NCBI RefSeq assembly: GCF_011762125.1 | Contig: NZ_JAASQN010000002.1 | Coordinates: 1 to 64,000, forward strand | Direction: 5' to 3' | Length of the DNA stretch: 64,000 nucleotides | Source: Sphingopyxis panaciterrae | GTDB taxonomy: Bacteria > Pseudomonadota > Alphaproteobacteria > Sphingomonadales > Sphingomonadaceae | Shown here: piece after piece, positions 17,248 through 25,803 of the stretch | Position numbering within the stretch: position 1 is the first letter of the stretch | How the letters are laid out: the number at the start of each line of letters is the position of its first letter | Notes under the pieces: model-generated | What the model was told of the DNA's origin: nothing | The model's input: only the letters and a program-made list of their open reading frames with translations | The model's database searches: none | Program-made: the position numbers and the translations under genes

Positions 17248-17768
17248 CTTATGCCTCCCGACAGCGCAAAACGGCGCGTCAGCATGGACTTGAAACGGTG
17301 GATTTTCGCCGCGACAGCGTCGGGCGAGACGCCGGCAATCTCGCCGGTCTCCGCCGCGGCAACGCCTTCGAGATAGAGAAGCAATATCTGGCGATCGGGC
17401 GGGCCGAGCCGGTCGATGATCGACAGGATCAAGGCGGCCGCCTGCTCGCTCTCGACGCGCTCGAACGGCGTCGGATCCTCGGCTGCCAGTTCGACGTCCT
17501 CGATGCTCGTCCAGCGGTGGCGCATATGGCGGCGTCGCGTCATGACGTATGACGTCGCACGATTATGCGCGATGCGCCAAACCCACGTGCTGAGAGAACA
17601 GCGCCCGTCAAACTTCGCAAAGCTTTGCCAGAGCGCAACCTGAATGTCCTGATCGAGGTCGCGGCGCAGGTCGCCATCGGCCTCATAAGCTCGCGCAATG
17701 CGAGCAAGACCACCGCCGAAGCGCGCCATCGCATCCGTAAAAACCTGATCCTGTTCGGCTTCGGTCAC
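17244..17768 (-). CDS. ECF-type RNA polymerase sigma factor
   Basis: A 174-residue group IV sigma factor. Region 2 spans DLRRDLDQDIQVALWQSF and STWVWRIAHNRATSYV; region 4 spans RQILLLYLEGVAAAETGEIAG with the helix-turn-helix SPDAVAAKIHRFKSML. It heads a three-gene operon with 4-base overlaps to a membrane protein and a serine hydrolase. ECF factors normally act with a membrane anti-sigma, here probably the next gene. It is 81 bases downstream of the parE stop on the same strand, so it could partly share parE transcription. Confidence 0.9.
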   Translation of the reverse strand: MTEAEQDQVFTDAMARFGGGLARIARAYEADGDLRRDLDQDIQVALWQSFAKFDGRCSLSTWVWRIAHNRATSYVMTRRRHMRHRWTSIEDVELAAEDPTPFERVESEQAAALILSIIDRLGPPDRQILLLYLEGVAAAETGEIAGVSPDAVAAKIHRFKSMLTRRFALSGGIR

Positions 17769-17849
17769 CCGAAATCTCCAGCAACTATCGTCGTCTGGCT
17801 ATTTAGTCGGCAGCGGCGGGACTTTCTGACGGGGCCGGTGTGATTTTTA

Positions 17850-19829
17850 TCAGGCGTCGATCGCCGCCTCGTCGAGGCTCGCGGCGTTTGCCTGGATGAA
17901 CTGGAAGCGATGCTCGGGATGCTTGCCCATCAACCGGTCGACAAGATCCTTGACCAGATGCCGCTCTTCATATTCCTGCGGCAGCATGACGCGCAGCATC
18001 GAACGCGTCGCAGGGTCCATCGTCGTTTCCTTCAATTGGTTCGGGTTCATTTCTCCCAGACCCTTGAAGCGGCCGACCTCGACCTTCTTGCCCTTGAACT
18101 GCGTTGCCTCGAGCTCGGCGCGGTGCGCGTCGTCACGCGCATAGGCCGAAGTGCTTCCTGCGGTCAGCCGATATAGCGGCGGCTGCGCAAGATAGACATG
18201 ACCGCGCCGGACGATATCGGGCATCTCCTGAAAGAAAAAGGTCATCAGCAAGGTCGCGATATGCGCCCCATCGACGTCAGCGTCGGTCATGATAACGATC
18301 TTCTCGTACCGCAACCGGTCGGCGTCGCAATCCTTGCGCATCCCGCAGCCGAGCGCGAGCGCGAGGTCGGCAATCTCCTGATTGGCGCGGATCTTGTCGT
18401 TGCTGGCGCTCGCGACGTTCAAGATCTTGCCGCGGATCGGCAGGATCGCCTGCGTCTTGCGATCGCGCGCTTGCTTGGCGCTGCCGCCGGCGCTGTCGCC
18501 TTCGACGATAAACAGTTCCGTGCCTTCCGGGCCATTGTTCGCACAGTCCGTGAGTTTTCCCGGCAGACGGAGCTTGCGTGCGCTGGTCGCGGTCTTGCGC
18601 TTGACTTCGCGCTCCGCCTTCCGTTTCAACCGCTCGTCCATGCGGTCGAGGACGAGGCCGAGCAAGGCGCGGCCGCGGTCCATATTGTCCGACAGAAAAT
18701 GGTCGAAATGGTCGCGTACGGCATTTTCGGTGAAACGCGCCGCTTCGGGGCTCGACAGCCGGTCCTTGGTCTGGCTCTGAAACTGCGGGTCCCGGATGAA
18801 GACCGACAACATCATCTCGCCGCCGTTGAAGACATCCTCGGCGGTAATCTGGGTCGCCTTTTTCTGCCCGATCAGTTCGCCGAAGGCGCGGAGCCCCTTG
18901 GTGAGCGCGGCGCGAAGCCCCGCCTCATGGGTGCCGCCGGCAGGGGTCGGGATGGTGTTGCAATACCAGCTGTAGGAGCCATCGGACCACAGCGGCCAGG
19001 CGATCGCCCATTCCGCGCGGCCCTGATCGCCGGGAAAGTCCTGCCGCCCGACGAACGGCTCGGCGGTCGCGCATTCGCGGGTGCCGATCTGTTCCTTCAA
19101 ATGGTCGGCTAGCCCGCCGGGGAACTGGAAGACCGCCTCGGCAGGCGTGTCGTCGCCGATCAGCTCGGGCGCGCATTTCCAGCGGATTTCGACGCCCGCG
19201 AACAGATAGGCCTTCGATCGCGCCATACGGTAGAGGCGCTGCGGCTTGAAGCGGCCATGCTCGCCGAAGATTTCGGGATCGGGAACGAAGGACACGCTCG
19301 TCCCGCGGCGATTCGGCGTCGGCCCCAGTTCTTCGAGCCCGCCGAGCGGCGTGCCGCGCGAGAAGCGCTGGCGATAAAGCTGCTTGCCGCGCGCGACCTC
19401 GATTGCGGTGTCGACCGACAGCGCGTTGACGACGCTGACGCCGACGCCATGCAGGCCGCCCGATGTGGCATAGGCCTTGCCCTCGAACTTGCCGCCCGAG
19501 TGCAGCATCGTCATGATGACCTCGAGTGCCGACTTGCCCGGAAATTTCGGATGCGGATCGACGGGCATGCCGCGCCCGTTGTCGATGACGGTCAGACGGT
19601 TTCCGGCCGCAAGCTCGATTTCGATGCGGCTCGCGTGGCCTGCGACGGCCTCGTCCATGCTGTTGTCGATGACTTCGGCGGCGAGGTGATGCAGCGCGCG
19701 TTCATCGGTCCCGCCGATATACATGCCCGGGCGGCGGCGGACCGGTTCGAGCCCTTCGAGCACCTCGATCTGCGAGGCGTTGTAGCTTTCGGTCGCGGGG
19801 GCGGAGCTGTCGAACAAATCGTGACTCAT
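17850..19829 (-). CDS. parE: DNA topoisomerase IV subunit B
   Basis: ATPase subunit of the type II topoisomerase that decatenates daughter chromosomes. It has GHKL ATPase motifs (EVIDNSMDEAVAG, DNGRGMPV, GGLHGVGVSVVNAL), then the Toprim domain (EGDSAGGSAKQARDR, then MTDADVDGAHI) and the C-terminal region of B subunits. ParE rather than GyrB is suggested by its shorter length (659 aa) and by the SQIEVLEGLEPVRRRPGMYI start. I chose ATG 19829; the frame is open to 19913 but the extra 28 residues are not conserved-looking. Confidence 0.93.
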   Translation of the reverse strand: MSHDLFDSSAPATESYNASQIEVLEGLEPVRRRPGMYIGGTDERALHHLAAEVIDNSMDEAVAGHASRIEIELAAGNRLTVIDNGRGMPVDPHPKFPGKSALEVIMTMLHSGGKFEGKAYATSGGLHGVGVSVVNALSVDTAIEVARGKQLYRQRFSRGTPLGGLEELGPTPNRRGTSVSFVPDPEIFGEHGRFKPQRLYRMARSKAYLFAGVEIRWKCAPELIGDDTPAEAVFQFPGGLADHLKEQIGTRECATAEPFVGRQDFPGDQGRAEWAIAWPLWSDGSYSWYCNTIPTPAGGTHEAGLRAALTKGLRAFGELIGQKKATQITAEDVFNGGEMMLSVFIRDPQFQSQTKDRLSSPEAARFTENAVRDHFDHFLSDNMDRGRALLGLVLDRMDERLKRKAEREVKRKTATSARKLRLPGKLTDCANNGPEGTELFIVEGDSAGGSAKQARDRKTQAILPIRGKILNVASASNDKIRANQEIADLALALGCGMRKDCDADRLRYEKIVIMTDADVDGAHIATLLMTFFFQEMPDIVRRGHVYLAQPPLYRLTAGSTSAYARDDAHRAELEATQFKGKKVEVGRFKGLGEMNPNQLKETTMDPATRSMLRVMLPQEYEERHLVKDLVDRLMGKHPEHRFQFIQANAASLDEAAIDA

Positions 19830-20001
19830 GCACCGGCTATAGGGGGCGAGAAAGGCCGCTGGCAAGCGTGGTTTTCGCGGCAGCGGACGTATCGCGCCCG
19901 GGGCTCGGTTCATCGCATTTCGATGCCGGCGAGGAACTTTGGAATGACGCGGCGAGTTTCGCCCCCGACTGCAAAGTCATTCAAAAAGCGGAGTAAAAAT
20001 A

Positions 20002-20847
20002 ATGAAACTCACCTCTCTCCTCGCCGCTGTGGCGGTTGGCGCCCTGGCCGTGCCCGCCATGGCCCAAGAAACGACCGGCGGCGGTCGCGACACGTCGCAG
20101 GACTTCAACGGCCCCTATATCTCGATCGGCGGCGGCTATACCGTGCAAGGCAATGATCGCCGGGAAACATTGGTCTTCGATAATGATCTCGACGGCACCT
20201 ATGGCGACACCGTCAATACGTCGGGCGGCGCCAACGCGTTTTCGCGCGGCTTCTGCAACGGCGCCGCGACCGGCACCGCCAATGTCGGCTGCCGCAACGA
20301 CAAGGACGGCCCCGAATATTTCGGACGCCTTGGTTATGACCGGCGCATGGGCAATTTCGTCGTCGGCGCGGTGCTCGAAGGGGGCCGCAGCGAAGCGCGC
20401 GACAGCGTGAGCGGCTTTTCGACCACACCCGCAAGCTATACGATGAGCCGTGAAGCCGATTATCAGGCAGGCGCCCGCCTGCGTGCCGGTTATACGCCCG
20501 GCGGCGGCGCGCTTTTCTATGTCACCGGCGGCGGTGCCTACGCGCGGCTCGACAACAAGTTCACGACCACGAACAGCGTCAACAGCTTCGCCGACAATGG
20601 CAAGACCAATGCCTGGGGTTATTCGGCTGGCGGTGGCGCCGAAATCATGGTGACGAACCGCATCGGGCTTGGCCTCGAATATCTCTACACCGACGTGAAG
20701 GACGACGATTATACCGTCAATGTTGGTCCCGGCACCGCGCCGGCGACCAATCCCTTCCTGATCGAAGCCGGTGGAACCGATATTCAGCGGAGCGATCCGC
20801 ACTTCCGGACCCACAGCGTGCGCGGGACCGTGAGCTTCCGCTTCTGA
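20002..20847 (+). CDS. Outer-membrane beta-barrel protein (porin-like, OmpA/Opa fold)
   Basis: A 281-residue protein with a signal peptide (MKLTSLLAAVAVGALAVPAMA) and alternating aromatic beta strands ending in the classic C-terminal Phe (TVSFRF). It resembles the small opacity-type or OmpA-like barrels common in sphingomonads, probably 8 strands. The two Cys near residue 85-95 (FCNGAATGTANVGC) may form a disulfide loop on an extracellular turn. The ribosome site GCGGAG is well placed, and a terminator follows. Function beyond membrane structure is unknown. Confidence 0.85.
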   Translation: MKLTSLLAAVAVGALAVPAMAQETTGGGRDTSQDFNGPYISIGGGYTVQGNDRRETLVFDNDLDGTYGDTVNTSGGANAFSRGFCNGAATGTANVGCRNDKDGPEYFGRLGYDRRMGNFVVGAVLEGGRSEARDSVSGFSTTPASYTMSREADYQAGARLRAGYTPGGGALFYVTGGGAYARLDNKFTTTNSVNSFADNGKTNAWGYSAGGGAEIMVTNRIGLGLEYLYTDVKDDDYTVNVGPGTAPATNPFLIEAGGTDIQRSDPHFRTHSVRGTVSFRF

Positions 20848-20862
20848 CCTCTTGGGAGCGGG

Positions 20863-20900
20863 AAGGAGGCGTCGGGTCGAAAGACCCGGCGCCTTTCCTT
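20863..20900. terminator. Terminator hairpin between barrel protein and thioesterase
   Basis: GGCGTCGGGTC and GACCCGGCGCC pair around GAAA with a single G-U wobble, extended by AAGG / CCTT. The genes on both sides converge here, so it may serve both; it lacks a long T-run. Confidence 0.7.
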
Positions 20901-21297
20901 ATGCGGTAGCTGGCGCTGCAAACACAGCGAAATTACCGTTGGCACTGCTGACCATGCGGCCGTCCTGATACAGGCGCGCATCGACGTTCGCGATGCGCTT
21001 ACCACGGTGCAGAACCTCGGCTTCGCACGTCAGTCGGCCTTCGCCGACGCGCACATGATAGTTAAACTTGATCTCCAGCGTCGCGCACCATTGCTCGTCG
21101 CCGAGCAGGCTGGTCAGCGCCCCGCCCATGGCGGTGTCGGCAAGCGAATAGGCGACACCGCCATGGGCGGCGCCCTGCGGGCTGAAATGGCGCGCAGGAT
21201 CGATCTCGATTGCCATCGTGCATCGCCCGTCGCCACGCTCGACCAATTGAAAGCCGAGCATGCGCGCAAATTCAAACTCCTGCCCGAAGGGCTTCAC
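20899..21297 (-). CDS. PaaI-family hotdog thioesterase
   Basis: A hotdog-fold protein with the signature GAAHGGVAYSLADTAMG and a core LEIKFNYHVRVGEGRLTCEAEVLHRG cut here to its key parts (FNYHV, EAEVLHRG). It probably hydrolyses acyl- or aryl-CoA. I chose GTG 21297 (132 aa): this GTG overlaps the gcrA stop (GTGA) and removes a proline/arginine-rich shadow extension to 21393 that lies inside gcrA. The two genes are likely translationally coupled. Confidence 0.83.
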   Translation of the reverse strand: MKPFGQEFEFARMLGFQLVERGDGRCTMAIEIDPARHFSPQGAAHGGVAYSLADTAMGGALTSLLGDEQWCATLEIKFNYHVRVGEGRLTCEAEVLHRGKRIANVDARLYQDGRMVSSANGNFAVFAAPATA

Positions 21298-21983
21298 CGG
21301 ACGCGTGGTCCGCCGAACGGCGGGGGCGGGGGCGGGCGGCGCGTGCCGCGCGGCAGTTGCGCCTGATAAGCGCGGCCGCAATGCTCGACGCAATAGGGGA
21401 AGCCGGGGTTCACTGCTTCACCGCAGAAATGGAAGTCGGGCTCGCCCGGATGCCCCATCGGCCAGCGGCAGATGCGATCGTTGAGGTCGAGCAGGCTCGT
21501 CTTGTCGGCGATTTCAGGGCTCGGCTTCGCGGGCACCAGGCGGCGCGGCGGCGCGGGCGGGATCGGCGCCTGCTGGTCGCCGGGGCCTTGGCGGATGAAG
21601 CCGCCGGGGCCGATCGAAACGATGCGCGGGCTGTCGGGCTTCGGCGGCGCGGGGGCAGTGGTGCCTTCGTCATCCGATGATGCATCGATCACGGGTTTGG
21701 GTTCGGGGCGTACCGGCGCAACCGGGCGCGGTGCCGCAGGTGCCACCGCGCGTGGCGCCGGGGCAGGCGCTGCCGGCTTCGGCGTCGCCGGCGCCTTGGC
21801 CGGCTTCGCGACCTTTTCAGTGGCCTTGACCGGCGATGGGCGCGATTTCAGGCCGAGCCGATGCGCCTTGCCGATCACCGCATTGCGGCTCACGCCGCCG
21901 AGTTCGTCGGCGATCTGGCTGGCCGTCAGGCCCTTTTCCCACATCGTGCGCAGGCTTTCGATGCGCTCGTCAGTCCATGACAT
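21294..21983 (-). CDS. gcrA: GcrA cell-cycle regulator
   Basis: GcrA is an alphaproteobacterial regulator that binds sigma-70 RNA polymerase at CcrM-methylated (GANTC) promoters. The N-terminal helix-turn-helix (WTDERIESLRTMWEKGLTAS, then QIADELGGVSRNAVIGKAHR) is diagnostic. A long Pro/Ala-rich linker (about 50-150) separates it from a C-terminal Cys/His-rich part (ICRWPMGHPGEPDFHFCG, then YCVEHC) like the sigma-interacting domain. 229 residues is longer than the Caulobacter protein mainly because of the linker. I saw no GANTC site in the 108-base divergent gap. Confidence 0.92.
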   Translation of the reverse strand: MSWTDERIESLRTMWEKGLTASQIADELGGVSRNAVIGKAHRLGLKSRPSPVKATEKVAKPAKAPATPKPAAPAPAPRAVAPAAPRPVAPVRPEPKPVIDASSDDEGTTAPAPPKPDSPRIVSIGPGGFIRQGPGDQQAPIPPAPPRRLVPAKPSPEIADKTSLLDLNDRICRWPMGHPGEPDFHFCGEAVNPGFPYCVEHCGRAYQAQLPRGTRRPPPPPPFGGPRVR

Positions 21984-22091
21984 ATATATTCCTCATCATT
22001 CCACGCCGCGAACCTGTCGGCGATCCTTTCGGACCGGCTCCGTCATTGCCCAGCTTGCGGTAAGATCGGGGAGGCGATAGGCGAGAACGCC

Positions 22092-22964
22092 ATGAACGAC
22101 CAGCCCCAAATTTCACGCTCCGACTCAGGCGATTTCACCGCCGTTCCGACTTTTGCGGAACCCGGCGTACCGCATATCCACACCCTGAACGTTCCGGGCA
22201 TGCAGGCCCTCTATGTCAAGGAGGTGCGGCGGTTTTTCAAGGTCCAGCTGCAAACTATCTGGGCCCCGGCGATCACCACGCTCCTGTTTCTCGTCATTTT
22301 CACCGTCGCCCTCGGCGGCGCGGGCCGCAAGGTTATCGGCGTCCCCTTCGCCGATTTCATTGCGCCAGGGCTGATCATGATGGCAATGCTGCAGAACAGC
22401 TTCGCCAATTCCAGCTTTTCGCTGCTCGTCGGCAAGATACAGGGCACGATCGTCGATTATCTGATGCCGCCGCTCGCGGTCGGCGAATTGATCATTGCGC
22501 TCATCGGCGCCGCGGTCACGCGCGCCTTGCTTGTCGGGTTGGCGCTGTGGCTCGCGATGCTGCTCTGGCCGGGCGTCCATGTCATTCCCGATCATCTGTG
22601 GGCGGTCGTCCTTTTCGGCGTCCTCGGCGCGGCGATGCTCGGTTTCCTCGGGCTGATCACATCGGTCTGGGCGGAAAAATTCGACCATGCCGCCGCAGTG
22701 ACCAATTTCGTCGTGACCCCGCTCGCGCTGCTTTCCGGTACCTTCTATTCGGTCGACCGGCTCGCGCCCTGGTTCCAGACGATCGCGCATGGCAATCCTG
22801 TTTATTATGCGATCATGGGTTTCCGCTACGGCTTTATCGGCACCGTCGATTCCACGATCGCCAACCCGGTGCTGACAGCCGCGCTCGCGCTGATCCTGGT
22901 GAACGTCGCACTCGGCGTATTGACCTACCGCCTGCTCGCGTCGGGATGGAAGTTGAAGGCCTGA
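22092..22964 (+). CDS. ABC-2 type transporter permease
   Basis: A 290-residue membrane protein with a soluble N-terminus (about 1-45) and six membrane helices typical of ABC-2 permeases; LYVKEVRRFFKVQLQTIWAP precedes the first helix. It resembles the YadH/NodJ branch that moves lipids, polysaccharides or drugs outward. No ATP-binding subunit is adjacent on either side, so the ATPase must lie outside the window. Divergent from gcrA. Confidence 0.85.
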   Translation: MNDQPQISRSDSGDFTAVPTFAEPGVPHIHTLNVPGMQALYVKEVRRFFKVQLQTIWAPAITTLLFLVIFTVALGGAGRKVIGVPFADFIAPGLIMMAMLQNSFANSSFSLLVGKIQGTIVDYLMPPLAVGELIIALIGAAVTRALLVGLALWLAMLLWPGVHVIPDHLWAVVLFGVLGAAMLGFLGLITSVWAEKFDHAAAVTNFVVTPLALLSGTFYSVDRLAPWFQTIAHGNPVYYAIMGFRYGFIGTVDSTIANPVLTAALALILVNVALGVLTYRLLASGWKLKA

Positions 22965-22986
22965 TCGTTCGGATTGGGCGTCCGGG

Positions 22987-23361
22987 TCAGTGGCGATGGA
23001 TCGCGCGGATCCGGTAGCGGCCGCGATCGAGCCCGTCGAACATAGCATCGACCTGGGGGTGATCGATCGGCCCGCCGTCGCCGTCGGCAACGAGGTTCTG
23101 CTGGCTGACATAGGCGATGTACGACGAATCCTCACTCTCGGCGAGCAGATGATAATAGGGCTGTTCCTTCGCAGGGCGGATCGCCTCGGGAATCGCTTCA
23201 TACCATTCGTCGCTATTCGCGAAGACGGGGTCGATATCGAATACGACGCCGCGAAAATCGAACATCCGATGGCGCACGATATCCCCCGGTGCAAAGCGCG
23301 CTCGCTCGATGAGCGGCGCGATTACGGCGGTGGGCAGCTTGGATGGGGATTCAGGCGTCAT
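22987..23361 (-). CDS. hspQ: Heat-shock protein HspQ (hemimethylated-DNA-binding type)
   Basis: A 124-residue protein with the HspQ/YccV core: FAPGDIVRHRMFDFRGVVFD, then YEAIPEAIRPAKEQPYYHLL and AYVSQQNLV. In E. coli HspQ enhances Lon proteolysis and was first seen to bind hemimethylated DNA. It is convergent with the ABC permease and divergent from the Yip1 gene. No heat-shock promoter could be assigned with confidence. Confidence 0.9.
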   Translation of the reverse strand: MTPESPSKLPTAVIAPLIERARFAPGDIVRHRMFDFRGVVFDIDPVFANSDEWYEAIPEAIRPAKEQPYYHLLAESEDSSYIAYVSQQNLVADGDGGPIDHPQVDAMFDGLDRGRYRIRAIHRH

Positions 23362-23539
23362 ATGGTCAATCTATGGCTGTTTACGCGAGTTTCAAGTCGG
23401 TTACATTCAGTCCGGTCGCAGTTTGCCGAATCGAGCTGTGATCGGGATTACAGATGTATTGGCCGTTCGGGTTAGCATGCTCCCATGGCCTTTGCATTTT
23501 GGATTGGATACGGGCCGCCACAAATAGGGGAGACGCATA

Positions 23540-24166
23540 ATGGCTGATTTGCCTCCGAATAATTCCAGTCCGGTATCGGGCATCATCCAGCGGGCGAAGG
23601 ACATTCTTCTCAAACCGAAGGAGACATGGCCGGCCATCGCTGCCGAGAGCGCGACCACCCAGTCCATCTACATACCCTATGTTGTTGCATTGGCCGCGAT
23701 CGGTCCCGTCGCGCGATTCATCGGTGGCCAGCTTTTCGGTTTCACCGCCTTTGGCGTGACCTATCATCCGCCGCTCGGCAGCGCGCTGGGTTCGGCGATC
23801 CTGTCCTATGGCCTGTCCTTGGCGATCGTGTTCATCCTCGCGCTTGTCATCGACGGGCTCGCACCGAATTTCGGTGGGCAAAAAGATCAGATCCAGGCGC
23901 TCAAGGTCGCGGCATATTCGGCCACCGCCGGTTGGGTCGGCGGCATTTTCGGGCTGCTTCCGGCGCTGGGGCTGATCGGCGCCCTGCTCGGGCTTTACGG
24001 TCTCTATCTTCTCTATCTCGGCCTGCCGGTCCTGATGAAAGTGCCGCAGGAGAAGGCAGTTGGCTATACCGTCATCGTAGTCGTCGTCGCGATCGTGCTG
24101 TTCCTGATCGTCGGCGCGGTCATTGCGTCGTTGACGGCGCCTTCGCTGCTCAGCATCCGGGGGTAG
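23540..24166 (+). CDS. Yip1-family membrane protein
   Basis: A 208-residue protein with a short cytoplasmic N-terminus (IIQRAKDILLKPKETWPAIA, which is the Yip1 family pattern) followed by about five hydrophobic helices. In bacteria the family is of unknown function. A well-placed AGGGGAGAC ribosome site precedes it. No operon partner; tRNA-Ser follows on the opposite strand. Confidence 0.8.
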   Translation: MADLPPNNSSPVSGIIQRAKDILLKPKETWPAIAAESATTQSIYIPYVVALAAIGPVARFIGGQLFGFTAFGVTYHPPLGSALGSAILSYGLSLAIVFILALVIDGLAPNFGGQKDQIQALKVAAYSATAGWVGGIFGLLPALGLIGALLGLYGLYLLYLGLPVLMKVPQEKAVGYTVIVVVVAIVLFLIVGAVIASLTAPSLLSIRG

Positions 24167-24231
24167 CGCTCGCCAGCCGTCCCGGCGCAGCGTCGGGGCG
24201 GCCGTCTACCCGGTGGTCGCTGGTAGAAAAT

Positions 24232-24321
24232 TGGAGGAGAGTGAGGGATTCGAACCCTCGGTACCGTTGCCGGCACTTCGCATTTCGAGTGCGACGCTTT
24301 CGACCACTCAGCCAACTCTCC
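24232..24321 (-). tRNA. tRNA-Ser (anticodon CGA)
   Basis: Read on the minus strand it folds as a 90-base class II tRNA: acceptor GGAGAGT / ACTCTCC, anticodon stem TCGCA / TGCGA with loop CTCGAAA (anticodon CGA, reading UCG), a long variable arm and a T-arm GAGGG-TTCGAAT-CCCTC. CCA is encoded (24234-24232). The discriminator base (24235) reads U rather than the usual G of tRNA-Ser. Confidence 0.95.
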
Positions 24322-24550
24322 TCGCTGAGGCAGACGCCCCTAGCGGCGGTCCGCGACACTTGCAACCCTCTCGTCACAAAATCGCGGCGCACCAGATGAA
24401 TGGCAGGCACCAGACCCGCCAGCCCCACCAGCAGGTCCGCGCTTCCCAGAACGCCAATTGGCGCAAGCTGGACCTTTCCACGAAGGCGCTGGCACCCTCG
24501 ACGGGCCGCTGCTAGCGCCTGACGGACCGAAAGGAATGGAGTAGTCCATC

Positions 24551-25729
24551 GTGCCGTTGACGGGTATCCGCGTTCTCGATTTCGGGCGTTACATCGCCGG
24601 GCCCTATTGCGCGGCGCTGCTCGCCGATTATGGGGCAGATGTCATCCGCATCGAAGCGCCGAACGGTAATGAAGATCGCTTTTCGGTTCCGGTTGCGGAC
24701 GACGGATCAGGCGCCATGTTCCTGCAAATGAACCGGAACAAGCGCAGCCTGGGGATCAAGCCCGGAAGCGAGGAGGGGCGCGGAGTCGTGCGCCGGCTCG
24801 TCCGCACCGCCGACGTCGTGATCGCGAACATGCCCGACGATGCACTCGAAAAGCTGGGGCTCGATTATCTGACGCTTTCGGCGCTGCAACCCCGGATCAT
24901 CCTTGTCACCGCCTCGGCTTTCGGCAGCGAGGGGCCGCTGGCGCAGCGCGTCGGCTTCGATGCCGTGGGGCAGGCGATGTCGGGCGCCGTCTATCTCGCC
25001 GGGGCGAGCGGGCAGCCGGCGCGCGCGCAGGTCAATTATGTCGATTTCACCACCGCGCTTCATTGTGCTTTCGGGGTGATGCTCGCGCTTCACGAGCGCG
25101 AACGGACGGGGAAGGGGCAGCGGGTAAGCGGGTCGCTGCTCGGGAGCGCGCTCGCGATTTCGAACGGGCTGACGATCGACCATGCGCTGAACGGCATCGA
25201 CCGCGGCATGATGGGCAATCGCGCTTTCAGTTCGGCGCCGACCGATATCTTCGCGACGCGCGACGGGTGGATCATGACACAGGTCGTCGGCAATCCGATT
25301 TTCGCGCGCTGGGCGCAATTGGTCGGCAGGCCCGAACTCGCCGACGATCCGCGCTTTCGATCCGACATGGCACGCGGCGAAAATGGATCGGAGCTGACCG
25401 CGCTGATGACCGATTGGTGCGCGGCGCGGACCACCGAACAGGCGATTGCCGACCTCGCGACCGCCCGGGTCCCGGCGGGCCCCGTCCTGCGGCCGTCGGA
25501 TGCCTTGGCCGAGCCGCAGGTGGTGGCTGCGGGGCTGGTCGAACCGATGGACTATCCCGGCACCCGCGCGCCCGCGCCGATCATCCGGACGCCGGTCACT
25601 CTGTCGGAAAATGACAAGGCCGCGCTGGCGCCTGCGCCGCGTGCCGGCGAACATAGCGACATGATCCTCGCCGAACTCGGCTATGACGACGAAGCCATTT
25701 CGGCTTTGCGGGCGACAAGGATTATTTGA
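24551..25729 (+). CDS. CaiB/BaiF family (class III) CoA-transferase
   Basis: A 392-residue class III CoA-transferase that moves CoA between carboxylates. The N-terminus GIRVLDFGRYIAGPYCAALLADYGADVI is diagnostic (key parts FGRYIAGPYC and ADYGADVIRIE), and the catalytic Asp lies in the QVNYVDFTTALH region. Start at GTG 24551 with GGAG 9 bases upstream. It stands alone between the tRNA and yghU; substrate unknown, perhaps linked to the acyl-CoA dehydrogenases 5 kb away. Confidence 0.87.
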   Translation: MPLTGIRVLDFGRYIAGPYCAALLADYGADVIRIEAPNGNEDRFSVPVADDGSGAMFLQMNRNKRSLGIKPGSEEGRGVVRRLVRTADVVIANMPDDALEKLGLDYLTLSALQPRIILVTASAFGSEGPLAQRVGFDAVGQAMSGAVYLAGASGQPARAQVNYVDFTTALHCAFGVMLALHERERTGKGQRVSGSLLGSALAISNGLTIDHALNGIDRGMMGNRAFSSAPTDIFATRDGWIMTQVVGNPIFARWAQLVGRPELADDPRFRSDMARGENGSELTALMTDWCAARTTEQAIADLATARVPAGPVLRPSDALAEPQVVAAGLVEPMDYPGTRAPAPIIRTPVTLSENDKAALAPAPRAGEHSDMILAELGYDDEAISALRATRII

Positions 25730-25803
25730 CCCTTTGCCGGTGGACGGCCTCGTCGATCAAGCTTAAGTACCGATCAGTATGAAATTAAGCGCAGGAGTCC
25801 GCG

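Noticed and set aside
15341..17768. Antibiotic-resistance beta-lactamase call
   Set aside because: Although SxxK, SDN and KGG are present, the omega-loop Glu is not evident and the protein is longer than class A enzymes; a resistance function is not supported.
24150..24428. 92-residue minus-strand frame covering tRNA-Ser(CGA)
   Set aside because: It runs through a tRNA gene with an intact cloverleaf, so it is not coding.
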